Below, one piece after another: positions 8,101-14,629 of a stretch of 38,775 nucleotides of DNA. Made by a program: the position numbers and the translations under genes. The notes under the pieces were generated by a model. It was not told the origin of the DNA. It did not search any database and worked only from the letters and a program-made list of their open reading frames with translations. The stretch is from Myxococcales bacterium (GTDB taxonomy: Bacteria > Myxococcota > Myxococcia > Myxococcales > Myxococcaceae), in contig JAUXRI010000016.1 in the NCBI GenBank assembly GCA_030681895.1, positions 1-38,775 of the forward strand, given 5' to 3'. Positions within the stretch are counted from its first letter, which is position 1, and the number at the start of each line of letters is the position of its first letter.

Positions 8101-9282
8101 GAGGATGACGTCGGTCAGCGCCTTGAACTTCGCGAGCTCGGGCCGGTACTTCGACGGCTCATCAGGCGCCTGCGTCAGGTGCATGCTGATGACCTTCGCG
8201 AGCTCGGGCGCGATGAATGGCGGCCGGCCAGTGAGCAGCTCGTACGCGACACACCCCAGCGCGTAGATGTCGGTGCGCTCGTCGAGATCGGTCGCGAGCG
8301 CCTGCTCGGGCGCCAGGTACATCGGCGTGCCGACGACCATGCCCATCTGCGTCAGCCGCCCATCTCGACTGTCGCCCGCCTTGTCCGTCGCGCGCGCGAT
8401 GCCGAAGTCGAGGATCTTGGCGAGCTCGCTGCCATCGCGTTTCTTGCCGAGCACGATGTTCGGCGGCTTCAGGTCGCGATGAATGATGCCCAGCGCGTGG
8501 GCCTCGGCGAGGCCGTTGCAGACCTGACTCAGGATCTCGACGGCGCGGCGCGGGTCGAGCGGCCCACGGGCAATCTCGGCGTCGAGCGCGGCGCCCTCGA
8601 CGTACTCCATCGCGAGGAACGGCTGGCCGGCCTTGGTGCGGCCGAAGTCGAACACGCGAACGATGTGCGGGTTCTCGAGCTGGCTGACGAGCTCGGCTTC
8701 GCGTTGGAAGCGCGCCCACATCTCGGGGTCAGCGGCGAAGGCGCGCTTGAGCAGCTTGAGCGCGACCGGGCGTTTGAGGTGAATGTGCGCCGCCCGGTAC
8801 ACCTCGCCCATGCCACCCGAGGCGACGTGGGCCTCGATGCGGAAGCGCTCCTCGAGCAGGGTGCCCGGCTCGAGCAGCACCTCTTCGACGTCTCCGCCGG
8901 GAACGGGCACTTCTTTGCCGTTGATCGTCTGGACGGTCTTGGGGCGCGTGAAGCGGGTGGTCGCGAAGAGGCCCGAGGGGCTGCTCTCGGCCGGCATGAG
9001 CATCGCCGCGACGAAGGCCTTGAGCGTCTTGACTGATTCATCGGTGAGCGTGACGGCGAGCCCGATGTTGCCGCGCTCGTCGAAGTCGGAGCCCTTCACC
9101 AGCCCCGACAGCTCGACCCGCGAGCGCGACTCGAGCATCACGTCGATGGCGGCCTCGGCGCCGTCGGCCACGTCGTCGGGGTAGGGGACGAAGATCTCGC
9201 CCTGCTCCACACGTGGGCCAACGGCCGCCTGGAGATCGGCGGGCGTGTCGAACATCACACCGCAGCGCAGCTGCTCAGCCAT
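5173..9282 (-). CDS. Ser/Thr protein kinase fused to cyclase-like, ATPase and helical-repeat domains
   Basis: The 1369-residue protein has several parts. Residues 1-95 form a beta-rich domain resembling the PilZ-like N-domains of myxobacterial signalling proteins (tentative). Residues about 147-415 are a Hanks-type kinase with GGMGEVYR, VALK (K176), HRDLKPPN (D270), DFG (292-294) and APE, so likely active. A Pro/Ser-rich linker covers 421-490. Residues about 500-670 resemble a degenerate nucleotide-cyclase homology domain (DDDRIVLLFGG, then ARAVTALLAI). An AAA/NTPase-like domain from about 680 has P-loop RAPRGSGRST at 719-728, with Arg where Walker A Lys is expected, and a Walker B-like LLLFDGIEAFD near 833-843. 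The last roughly 350 residues are alpha-helical, TPR-like. There is no transmembrane segment. The order matches kinase/cyclase-like/ATPase/TPR regulators common in myxobacteria; its partner is unknown. Confidence 0.9.
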   Translation of the reverse strand: MAEQLRCGVMFDTPADLQAAVGPRVEQGEIFVPYPDDVADGAEAAIDVMLESRSRVELSGLVKGSDFDERGNIGLAVTLTDESVKTLKAFVAAMLMPAESSPSGLFATTRFTRPKTVQTINGKEVPVPGGDVEEVLLEPGTLLEERFRIEAHVASGGMGEVYRAAHIHLKRPVALKLLKRAFAADPEMWARFQREAELVSQLENPHIVRVFDFGRTKAGQPFLAMEYVEGAALDAEIARGPLDPRRAVEILSQVCNGLAEAHALGIIHRDLKPPNIVLGKKRDGSELAKILDFGIARATDKAGDSRDGRLTQMGMVVGTPMYLAPEQALATDLDERTDIYALGCVAYELLTGRPPFIAPELAKVISMHLTQAPDEPSKYRPELAKFKALTDVILKALSKNKSERYPSVGEFAAALQLGLKQSEQGAGGSAEVWPPSPSAEEAWPPASAIPSRATPAPSATPVARIAPPAAADEFFSSPSSPTPSAAPRAPELKSERRAKLEALGLPLAPAVIDELLKARDGFGVTGNRLLLAHLEVLGAPAKSSRARRCVARALMVSRAWGAAVDTVDDDRIVLLFGGEALATTARAVTALLAIREAIADEAGRAPDAGPGAMRAAVIQASTRTDLDREVDERVTRKAQVLAAKSAAGTLILEKQLGADCADVVEVRPVDQSDVVEVTGRRSRLGLGSVPLIGRDGVLQLLDKRLVSLGAGVVAPFLVRAPRGSGRSTLVAELATRARNKGCVVAVARSPASLRETPFGAITELLCAVTGVSTESRATTLRPALEKLQLPEATVTAALVIAGVVQLAHPFTAGQATQALRAVLKAGSSGRSVLLLFDGIEAFDGPSVETFRDLVMRAAPKELTIGFVDPEVPQDRLGSVPSVDVTAFTRADVAQWLTATLAQPPSAALTEKVFTMSGGVPGRIVDLVAWLHDRALLRQQGGQTTLVGDVPAMDADGITRARISAMPLDVVRLLEAAALCGDSFEGAQVSVALPKVTPQSLQFAVQNRLLKSAGTRRWSFASTRLQRLVLETASPERPFMHQRLGAAMVEQARSAPASIDSVRLAGHLNASRDGVRASALWKHAAETALSHRALRDAITAVRGWVEALGQTTPVTAELVRARVDALARAAGMALALQDAALARTLVDEAVALQQGRDLGSPELALSLARVHRSEARRARAAEALSLAEQRAGETPFMALVDAERAEAREQEGDLPAAILAWESSLARCAAAEELARWHGEVNLTARVEARLAGARLMRKEASGARALLESSLERWREARWPSAEARVLANLGTLCVQTNQLPEAARHFDAAGLAGAASGDLLFQAKMLLQQARVSKRQGQAPLAKQLSQRARTLCVDLGWEEGRLQAEGV

Positions 9283-9613
9283 CGGGGCGGGCAGTGTCCC
9301 TTATGGCCAGCACGGTGCCCAGCGCGGACTTGGAGCCAGCGCTACGGCATCGCCAGAGTGATTGACTGTTCAGGGCGGCTCTGTTCGGTCGAGTGATTCG
9401 AGGGCGTTGGGTCCCGCGCTGTCCCTCACGATGGCGACGTGGTAGTGATGGCTGCATCAGGCAGCGCTGCTTCGCGGCGCGGTTACTGACGCTGGCTCTC
9501 CCCCTTCCGCTCGGCTGTTCGTATCGCTCCTCGCGACGGGGAGCGACCTCAGGCCCGTGGTGACTCCCGCTCGGTGCGGCGCGTCGCTGCAGGGCCGCTG
9601 AAGGAGTTTGCTC
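9283..9613. other. Divergent intergenic region (331 bases)
   Basis: No convincing gene was found here. Minus-strand frames through it have no family resemblance. It separates the divergent kinase gene and the DUF3494 lipoprotein and must hold both promoters. Visible structure is a 10-bp perfect palindrome GCAGCGCTGC at 9461-9470 and a 7-bp hairpin (TCGCTCC 9524-9530 with GGAGCGA 9540-9546, 9-base loop), probably in the lipoprotein leader. An AAGGAG at 9601-9606 is the ribosome binding site of the downstream gene. Confidence 0.6.
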
Positions 9614-10900
9614 ATGACCTCTCGTCATCTGACGTTCGCTGCACTGGTTCTGGTTGGTTCATTCGGTCTGACGTTGACGGGGTGTGGCGCGGCCCTGGTG
9701 GGTGCTGATGCCGGCACCGATGCAGGCAATAGAGCCGGAGGCACTGCCACGGGTGGTGGCACTGCCACGGGTGGTGGCACTGCCACGGGTGGTGGCACCG
9801 CGACGGGTGGTGGCACCGCGACGGGCGGCGGCGCTGCGACGGGCGGCGGCACTGCGACGGGCGGCGGCGCCGCGACGGGTGGCGGCAGTGCGACTGGCGG
9901 CGGCGTGGCCAGCACCGTCCCTGCGGTCCTCTCGACCGTGCCCTCGATGAACGCGCTGGGGGTGTCGGTGACCACGACGCCGAGCGCCACCTTCAGCCTC
10001 CCGATGGACGTGAGCACTTTGAGCGCGTCGAACTTCACGGTGACGAGCGGCACGCCAGCGGTGGCAGTCGCCGGCGCGGTGACGGCCACCACCTCATCGG
10101 TGACGTTCCGCCCCAACGCGAACCTTCAAGTGAGCACGCTCTACACGGCGACCCTCACCACCGGCGCACGCAGCAGCGCGGGAATTCCGCTCGCGGCCGA
10201 CGTCACGTGGCGCTTCACGACGGGCATCGCGCCGGCGCTTCCGGTGAACCTGCGCACGGCCGGCAACTTCGTCATCCTCGCCAAGACGGGCATCTCGACG
10301 GTCCCGACGTCCCGGGTGACGGGCAACATCGCGGTCAGCCCGGCGGCAGCGACCTTCATCACCGGCTTCTCGCTGACGGCGCCTCCGACGGCGTCCTCGA
10401 CGTCGCCCCAGGTGGTCGGGCTCGTGTATGCCGCTGACTACGACGCGCCGACGCCCTCGAACCTCACCACCGCCGTGAGCGACATGCAGCTTGCCTTCAC
10501 CGACGCGTCAGGTCGCGCGGCGAGCGTCACCGAGCTCGGCGCTGGCAACATCGGCGGCATGACGCTCACCGCCGGCGTCTACGGCTGGGGCACGGGTCTG
10601 CTGATTCCCACCGACGTGACGCTCACCGGCAACGCGACCGACGTCTGGATCTTCCAGATCGCTCAGAACCTCACGGTCAGCAACGCCGTCAACATCACCC
10701 TCGCCGGTGGTGCGCTGCCGAAGAACGTCTTCTGGCAGGTGTCGGGCTCCGTCACGCTCGGAACCACCTCGCACTTCGAGGGCGTGGTGCTGTCGCAGAC
10801 GGGCATCAGCCTGGGCACTGGAGCGTCGATCAACGGCCGGCTCCTGGCCCAGACGGCGGTCAGCCTCGCCAGCTCCACGGTGACGCAGCCCGCGCCGTGA
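9614..10900 (+). CDS. Lipoprotein with Ig-like (Big_5) and ice-binding-like DUF3494 domains
   Basis: The 428-residue protein begins with a lipoprotein signal ending LTGC (Cys24). A linker of nine GTATGG-type hexapeptides follows. An Ig-like domain of Big_5 type comes next (VLSTVPSMNALGVSVTTTPS, later FRPNANLQVSTLYTATLT and a closing WRFTTG). The last roughly 210 residues match DUF3494/ice-binding-like proteins: AGNFVILAKTGISTVP, then GVYGWGTGLLIPTDVTLTG, DVWIFQIAQNLTVS and NVFWQVSGSVTLGTTSHFEG. DUF3494 is the fold of known ice-binding proteins but is also found in proteins of unknown role. Start ATG 9614 has an AAGGAG at 7-base spacing. The protein is likely surface exposed; ice binding itself is not established. 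Confidence 0.88.
   Translation: MTSRHLTFAALVLVGSFGLTLTGCGAALVGADAGTDAGNRAGGTATGGGTATGGGTATGGGTATGGGTATGGGAATGGGTATGGGAATGGGSATGGGVASTVPAVLSTVPSMNALGVSVTTTPSATFSLPMDVSTLSASNFTVTSGTPAVAVAGAVTATTSSVTFRPNANLQVSTLYTATLTTGARSSAGIPLAADVTWRFTTGIAPALPVNLRTAGNFVILAKTGISTVPTSRVTGNIAVSPAAATFITGFSLTAPPTASSTSPQVVGLVYAADYDAPTPSNLTTAVSDMQLAFTDASGRAASVTELGAGNIGGMTLTAGVYGWGTGLLIPTDVTLTGNATDVWIFQIAQNLTVSNAVNITLAGGALPKNVFWQVSGSVTLGTTSHFEGVVLSQTGISLGTGASINGRLLAQTAVSLASSTVTQPAP
9740..9901 (+). repeat. Nine tandem 18-bp coding repeats
   Basis: Nine contiguous 18-bp units (9740-9757 is GGCACTGCCACGGGTGGT, with synonymous and Ala/Ser variants later) encode the GTATGG linker of the DUF3494 lipoprotein. The first three units are identical. 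The later ones drift mainly at third codon positions, consistent with recent expansion at the 5' end by slippage or recombination. Unit number is in frame, so copy-number change alters only linker length. Confidence 0.95.
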
Positions 10901-10916
10901 CGAAGGCCCCTGTTCG

Positions 10917-10933
10917 TTCAGGCCCGCCCTGAA
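10917..10933. terminator. Short hairpin between the two lipoprotein genes
   Basis: TTCAGG (10917-10922) and CCTGAA (10928-10933) form a 6-bp stem with a CCCGC loop, 17 bases after the DUF3494 gene and just before the esterase gene. There is no U-tract, so termination is doubtful; it could be an operator or chance. Confidence 0.25.
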
Positions 10934-10946
10934 CTATGGGCGGTGC

Positions 10947-12230
10947 ATGACTCGTGTCCTCGTCGGCTCTCTCGTTCTCGCCCTGGCCGCCTGTGGTGCG
11001 GTGGGGCGCTCCGATGCGGGGGTCGACGCAGGAGTGGTTCCCCTCGGTGGCGGCTTCGCCGCGTCGGGTGGGAGTGCCGGTGGTGGCAGCGCAGGTGGTT
11101 CGAGCGCAGGTGGTTCGAGCGCGGGTGGCTCGAGCGCCGGCGGGAGCGTCGCCGGTGGAATGGCAGCAGGTGGATCGGCCGTCGACGCGGGGGTCGTCAC
11201 GACGATTCGGGTGCACTACCCGACGGGGGCGCGGCGCATGTTCCTTCGGGGCGCGTTGCTGCCGCTGTTGTGGACGGCGGGCGTCGCGATGCAGCAGGTC
11301 GACGCCGAGACGTGGGAGTACTCGATGCCGGCCCAGGCGCAGGATCTCGAGTTCAAGCCCCGTCTCGACGAGCAGGAGTGGTCGAAGGGCCCCAACTACG
11401 TCGTGAAGCCAGGCCAGACCCTCGACGTCTACCCGCGCTTCTTCACGGACTCGGGCCAGGTGTCGAGGCGGTGGCCGGCCTTCCGCAGCACCGTGCTGAA
11501 CAACTCGCGTGGCGTGCTGGTGTATCTGCCGCCGACGTACCTCGAGAACACGACCTTCCGCGCCCCGGTCGTCTACATGCATGACGGGCAGAACCTGTTC
11601 GATCCCGCGACCGCGTTCGGTGGCAACGAATGGCAGGTCGACGAGACGATGAACCGCACCGCGAACGACGGCTTCATCGCCGAGGCGATCGTGGTCGCCC
11701 CTGAGAACGCCGGCGGCGCACGCATCGACGAGTACACGCCGACCAACACCACGCAGTACGGAGGCGGGAAGGGCGGCGACTATCTGCGATTCCTCGTCGA
11801 AGAGCTGAAGCCCGCGGTCGATGGCGAGTACCGCACGCTGCCATCACGCGAGCGCACGGTGGTGATTGGCTCGTCGCTGGGCGGCCTCATCTCGGTGTAC
11901 GCCGGCGTTCAGAAGCCAGACGTGTTCGGGAACATCGGCGCGATGTCGCCGTCGACGTGGTGGGACAACCGGTGGATTCTGGGTTCGGTTGCGGGCCTTC
12001 GTGCGTCGCCGCTGAGGCCGCTCAAGGTCTACGTCGACAGCGGCAACGCTGGCACCTCGATGGATGACGTCACCAACACCGCCGCGCTCGCGCAGGCGTG
12101 GCGAGACCGGGGCTACGCCGACGACGCGACGCTGATGTACGTGGTGCAGAATGGCGCGAGCCACAGCGAGACCTTCTGGGCGCAGCGGTTGCCGGTCGCG
12201 TTGCGGTTTCTGCTCGGGCCCGGGCGTTGA
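10947..12230 (+). CDS. Lipoprotein esterase of the alpha/beta-hydrolase (esterase D/Fes-like) family
   Basis: The 427-residue protein starts with a lipoprotein signal ending LAAC (Cys16). A Gly/Ser/Ala linker covers about residues 35-77. A beta-rich region at about 84-165, resembling the N-terminal module of enterochelin-esterase-like proteins, is followed by the hydrolase domain. The domain has VVYMHDGQNLFD at about 208, the nucleophile elbow GSSLGG (Ser310 likely nucleophile), SPSTWWDN at 334, and NGASHSE with His406 as likely catalytic His. The family cleaves esters, including siderophore, glucan-linked or acyl substrates; the true substrate is unknown. It lies 46 bases after the DUF3494 gene and may be co-transcribed. 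Its end is 1 base from the convergent map gene. Confidence 0.9.
   Translation: MTRVLVGSLVLALAACGAVGRSDAGVDAGVVPLGGGFAASGGSAGGGSAGGSSAGGSSAGGSSAGGSVAGGMAAGGSAVDAGVVTTIRVHYPTGARRMFLRGALLPLLWTAGVAMQQVDAETWEYSMPAQAQDLEFKPRLDEQEWSKGPNYVVKPGQTLDVYPRFFTDSGQVSRRWPAFRSTVLNNSRGVLVYLPPTYLENTTFRAPVVYMHDGQNLFDPATAFGGNEWQVDETMNRTANDGFIAEAIVVAPENAGGARIDEYTPTNTTQYGGGKGGDYLRFLVEELKPAVDGEYRTLPSRERTVVIGSSLGGLISVYAGVQKPDVFGNIGAMSPSTWWDNRWILGSVAGLRASPLRPLKVYVDSGNAGTSMDDVTNTAALAQAWRDRGYADDATLMYVVQNGASHSETFWAQRLPVALRFLLGPGR
11063..11178 (+). repeat. 15-bp coding repeats in esterase linker
   Basis: About seven imperfect 15-bp units of the form GGTGGTTCGAGCGCA encode the AGGSS/AGGxx linker behind the lipobox of the esterase. 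Units near 11095-11140 are most alike. It parallels the linkers of the other lipoproteins in this window but uses a different unit. Confidence 0.85.
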
Positions 12231-12231
12231 C

Positions 12232-12990
12232 TTAGCGCAGCGTCAACACCTCGCAGCCGCTCGCCGTCACCACCACCGTGTGCTCGAACTGGGCCGACCA
12301 CCGCCCGTCGACCGTCACCACCGTCCACCCGTCGGCGAGCACGCGCGTGTCGGGAGCGCCGAGCGTGATCATCGGCTCGATGGTGAACGCCATGCCGGCC
12401 TTGAGCTTGAGCCCGGTGCCCTTCCGGCCGACGTGCGCGACGTGTGGCGGCAGGTGCATCTGCCGGCCGATGCCGTGGCCTCCCCAGTCGCGCACCACCT
12501 CACAGCCCGCCTCGCGCGCGACGGAGTGGATGGCCGCGCCGAGGTCTCCCAGGTGAGCGCCGTGCCGAACGACTGACACTCCAGCCTGCAGACACCGGCG
12601 CGCGGTTTCGACCACGTGGCGGGCGTCGTCGCTGACGTCGCCGATACAGAAGGTCGCCGAGGTGTCGCCGTGCCACCCGCCCAGCTCGCTGGTGACGTCG
12701 ACGTTGATGATGTCTCCGTCGCGGAGCAGCTCATCGGCGCGTGGCATGCCGTGACAGACCACTTCGTTTCGGCTGGTGCACACCGCCGCGGGAAAGCCCT
12801 GGTACCCGAGCTGACTCGGCCGGGCCCCATGCCGGGAAGTGTCCTCGCGCACCCACGCGTCGATGTCGGCGGTGCTGATGCCGGGCGCCAACCGGCTCGC
12901 AACGTGGGCGAGCGTCTGCGCGGCGACCTGACCTGCGCGGCGGAAGTGGGGGAGCTCTCGTTCAGAGATTCGGGGAGGCACGTTGGCCAC
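12232..12990 (-). CDS. map: Methionine aminopeptidase, type I
   Basis: The 252-residue enzyme removes N-terminal Met from nascent proteins. All five metal ligands of the family are present at the expected spacing: D98 (NVDVT), D109 (HGDTS), H172 (GGHGIG), E205 (FTIEPM) and E236 (QFEHTVV). The start is ambiguous: GTG at 12990 gives the normal length, while an in-frame GTG at 13080 would add 30 residues whose first eight (MADVPPRI) repeat the start MANVPPRI. That duplication arises from the 90-bp tandem repeat, so the outer start is probably a relic of the duplicated 5' region. It is divergent from the LysR-type gene. A second map gene elsewhere is possible. Confidence 0.92.
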   Translation of the reverse strand: MANVPPRISERELPHFRRAGQVAAQTLAHVASRLAPGISTADIDAWVREDTSRHGARPSQLGYQGFPAAVCTSRNEVVCHGMPRADELLRDGDIINVDVTSELGGWHGDTSATFCIGDVSDDARHVVETARRCLQAGVSVVRHGAHLGDLGAAIHSVAREAGCEVVRDWGGHGIGRQMHLPPHVAHVGRKGTGLKLKAGMAFTIEPMITLGAPDTRVLADGWTVVTVDGRWSAQFEHTVVVTASGCEVLTLR

Positions 12991-13018
12991 GCTGCCTCGG
13001 ACGCGCCGATGTTCGCCA

Positions 13019-13033
13019 ATACCGCTTGGGTAT
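13019..13033. promoter_or_regulatory. T-N11-A dyad (LysR-box-like), copy 1
   Basis: ATACCGCTTGGGTAT has 5-bp arms ATACC/GGTAT around a 5-base centre and contains T-N11-A, the classic LysR-family operator form. It lies 29 bases upstream of the map start at 12990. The adjacent LysR-type protein is the obvious candidate ligand; that link is inferred. Confidence 0.55.
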
Positions 13034-13107
13034 GGAGCGCAGGCGCGACGCGCGGCAATTCGGGGCGGCACGTCGGCCACGCTGCTCGCACGCTCTGGTG
13101 TTCGCCG

Positions 13108-13122
13108 ATACCGTTTGGGTAT
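13108..13122. promoter_or_regulatory. T-N11-A dyad (LysR-box-like), copy 2
   Basis: ATACCGTTTGGGTAT is the second copy, differing from copy 1 only at one base in the centre, while both arms are unchanged. It lies 38 bases upstream of the LysR-type ATG at 13161, a usual place for autoregulation. Arm conservation against a drifting background suggests selection. Confidence 0.55.
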
Positions 13123-13160
13123 GGAGCGCAGCCGCGACGAGCGAGTTAACGTCGTCGCCC

Positions 13161-13418
13161 ATGAGCCTCACGCAGCTCGAGTACTTCGTCGCAGTTGCCG
13201 AGTCTGGCAGCGTCACCCGTGCCGCAGCCCGCTGCGCCGTGTCTCAGCCGCCGCTCACCAGACAGATTCGCGCGCTCGAGGACGAGCTCCACGCCCCGTT
13301 GTTCCGTCGCAGTTCGCGCGGCATGGCGCTGACGCCTGAAGGTGAACGCCTGCTCGCGCATGCCCGTTCGGTGCTCGAGCTCGTCAGAGCGACGCCCGCG
13401 GTGGTTCGCCGGGACTGA
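13161..13418 (+). CDS. LysR-type DNA-binding domain only (short protein)
   Basis: The 85-residue protein is a complete LysR-type winged helix (MSLTQLEYFVAVAESGSVTRAA, then VSQPPLTRQIRALEDELH and LFRRSSRGMALTPEGERLL) plus part of the linker helix, ending ARSVLELVRATPAVVRRD. Normal LysR regulators are about 300 residues; the whole effector-binding domain is absent, and argC begins 42 bases later, so no remnant follows. It may be a truncated relic or a genuine stand-alone DNA-binding/dimerising protein. The intact frame and the operator-like dyads just upstream favour a functional gene. It may regulate map, itself and/or the arg genes downstream. Confidence 0.8.
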   Translation: MSLTQLEYFVAVAESGSVTRAAARCAVSQPPLTRQIRALEDELHAPLFRRSSRGMALTPEGERLLAHARSVLELVRATPAVVRRD

Positions 13419-13460
13419 TCGGCATTGAAGTCGACGGCACGCGCTGCGTATGTGCCTCGT

Positions 13461-14483
13461 ATGACTCGCGCGCGCGTCGGCATCATCGGAGCATCTGGTT
13501 ACTCGGGGCTCGATCTCACCAGGCTCCTCCTCGGCCACGAGCGCGTCGTCGTCGATTTCCTGACGTCTGATCGCTGGGTCGGCCAGAGCGTCGAGACTCG
13601 CGTCGGCGTGCCGGTTCGGCAGGGCGCGACGCAGTACGTGTCGGTCGACCAGGGGCTCGAGCGCGCGGCCGAGTGTGAAGTCGTGTTCCTCGCGACGCCG
13701 GCCGAGACGTCGCTGGAGCTGGGCCCGAAGCTGCTGTCGAAGACGCGTGTGGTCGATCTCGCCGGCACCTTCCGCCTGCTCGACGCGTCGCTCTACCCGA
13801 CGTTCTACAAGTTCAGCCACCCGGACCCGTCGCTGCTGCAGAAGGCCGTGTACGGCATGCCGGAGCTCTTCCGAGATCGAATTGCAGGCCAGCGCTTCAT
13901 CGCGAACCCGGGCTGCTACGCGACGGCCGCGACGCTGTCGGTGGCGCCGCTGGTGAGGCAGGGCCTCGTCGATCTCGACTCCATCGTGATCAGCGCCGCG
14001 TCGGGCGTCTCGGGCGCGGGCCGCAAGGCGAGCGAGGAGTACACCTTCATGGAGGTCGACTCCGACTTCCGCGCCTACAAGGTGCTCTCGCACCAGCACA
14101 CGCCGGAGATCGAGCAGACCCTCTCGGCGCTCGCGGGCCGGCCGGTGCGCCTCGTCTTCACGCCGCATCTGTTGCCGATGAAGCGCGGCATTCTGTCGAC
14201 CGCCGTCTGCAACCTGCGCGAAGGCGTCGACGCCGCTGAGGTGACGCAGACCTTCGAGCGCGCGTATGGCCAGGAGCCGCTGGTGAAGCTGCTCGCCTCG
14301 CCCGAGGCGGTGCGCATCGCCGACGTGGTGAACACGCCGAAGACGTTGATCGGCACCGCCGTGAAGGGCCGCAAGTGCGTGTCGATCGCCGCCATCGACA
14401 ACCTGCAGAAGGGCGCCGCGAGCCAGGCCGTGCAGAACATGAACCTGATGCTCGGGTACGCCGAGACGACCGGGCTGGCCTGA
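13461..14483 (+). CDS. argC: N-acetyl-gamma-glutamyl-phosphate reductase
   Basis: The 340-residue enzyme reduces N-acetylglutamyl phosphate to the semialdehyde with NADPH, the third step of arginine synthesis. It has the N-terminal nucleotide-binding GIIGASGYSGLDL, the active-site NPGCYATAA (Cys152), the substrate-site HQHTPEIEQ, and the conserved FTPHLLPMKRGI. Full length and unremarkable. ATG 13461 was chosen because the residues before it (from a TTG at 13425) have no family match. It heads the arginine gene run argC-argJB-argH-argF. Confidence 0.96.
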   Translation: MTRARVGIIGASGYSGLDLTRLLLGHERVVVDFLTSDRWVGQSVETRVGVPVRQGATQYVSVDQGLERAAECEVVFLATPAETSLELGPKLLSKTRVVDLAGTFRLLDASLYPTFYKFSHPDPSLLQKAVYGMPELFRDRIAGQRFIANPGCYATAATLSVAPLVRQGLVDLDSIVISAASGVSGAGRKASEEYTFMEVDSDFRAYKVLSHQHTPEIEQTLSALAGRPVRLVFTPHLLPMKRGILSTAVCNLREGVDAAEVTQTFERAYGQEPLVKLLASPEAVRIADVVNTPKTLIGTAVKGRKCVSIAAIDNLQKGAASQAVQNMNLMLGYAETTGLA

Positions 14484-14564
14484 GTTCCCCACTCAGACGG
14501 CGCCGAGCCTGTTCCCGACTCAGACGGCGCCGAGCCTGTTCCCGACTCAGACGGCGCCGAGCCT
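14484..14564. repeat. Three tandem 27-bp repeats directly after argC
   Basis: Units at 14484-14510, 14511-14537 and 14538-14564. Copies 2 and 3 are identical, and copy 1 differs at one base. Each contains the 8-bp palindrome CGGCGCCG. The array begins one base after the argC stop codon and runs into a hairpin ahead of the argJ-argB gene. There are no spacers, so it is not a CRISPR array. Confidence 0.95.
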
Positions 14565-14590
14565 GATCAGCTCCAGCTGACCGTCAGGCT
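14560..14590 (+). promoter_or_regulatory. Strong hairpin in the argC-argJB intergenic region
   Basis: AGCCTGATCAGCT pairs with AGCTGA and, after a 3-base bulge (CCG), TCAGGCT, giving 13 base pairs closed by a very small loop. The left arm begins in the last five bases of the third 27-bp repeat. No U-tract follows, so it looks more like an mRNA processing, stability or attenuation element than an intrinsic terminator. It lies 39 bases before the argJ-argB ATG. Confidence 0.5.
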
Positions 14591-14629
14591 TGAAGCACCG
14601 GCCGACAGTCCGTATGTGGCGCCCACTCG

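Larger units (their letters stand above)
12968..13139. repeat. Imperfect 90-bp tandem duplication of the map 5' region
   Basis: Copy 1 (12968-13050) and copy 2 (13058-13139) agree at about 88 percent, with nine substitutions and one single-base gap. Each contains the first codons of map (GTG GCC AAC/GAC GTG CC), its leader and one ATACC-N5-GGTAT dyad. The period is 90 bases at the map end, keeping both GTG starts in frame, and 89 at the dyads. The duplication sits exactly between map (minus) and the LysR-type gene (plus). Confidence 0.9.

Noticed and set aside
9275..9628. Minus-strand frame filling the intergenic region before the DUF3494 gene
   Set aside because: Overlaps the ribosome binding site and start of that gene, has no family resemblance, and would leave no promoter space.
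12991..13080. 30-residue N-terminal extension of methionine aminopeptidase as the true start
   Set aside because: The extension is encoded by the tandem duplication and repeats the authentic start; the inner GTG gives normal family length. Kept only as a possible alternative start.
13146..14492. 448-codon minus-strand frame over lysR and argC
   Set aside because: Antisense shadow; both plus-strand genes have clear family motifs, including the ArgC active-site Cys.
14484..14564. CRISPR-like array
   Set aside because: The 27-bp units are directly contiguous with no spacers and no cas genes nearby.
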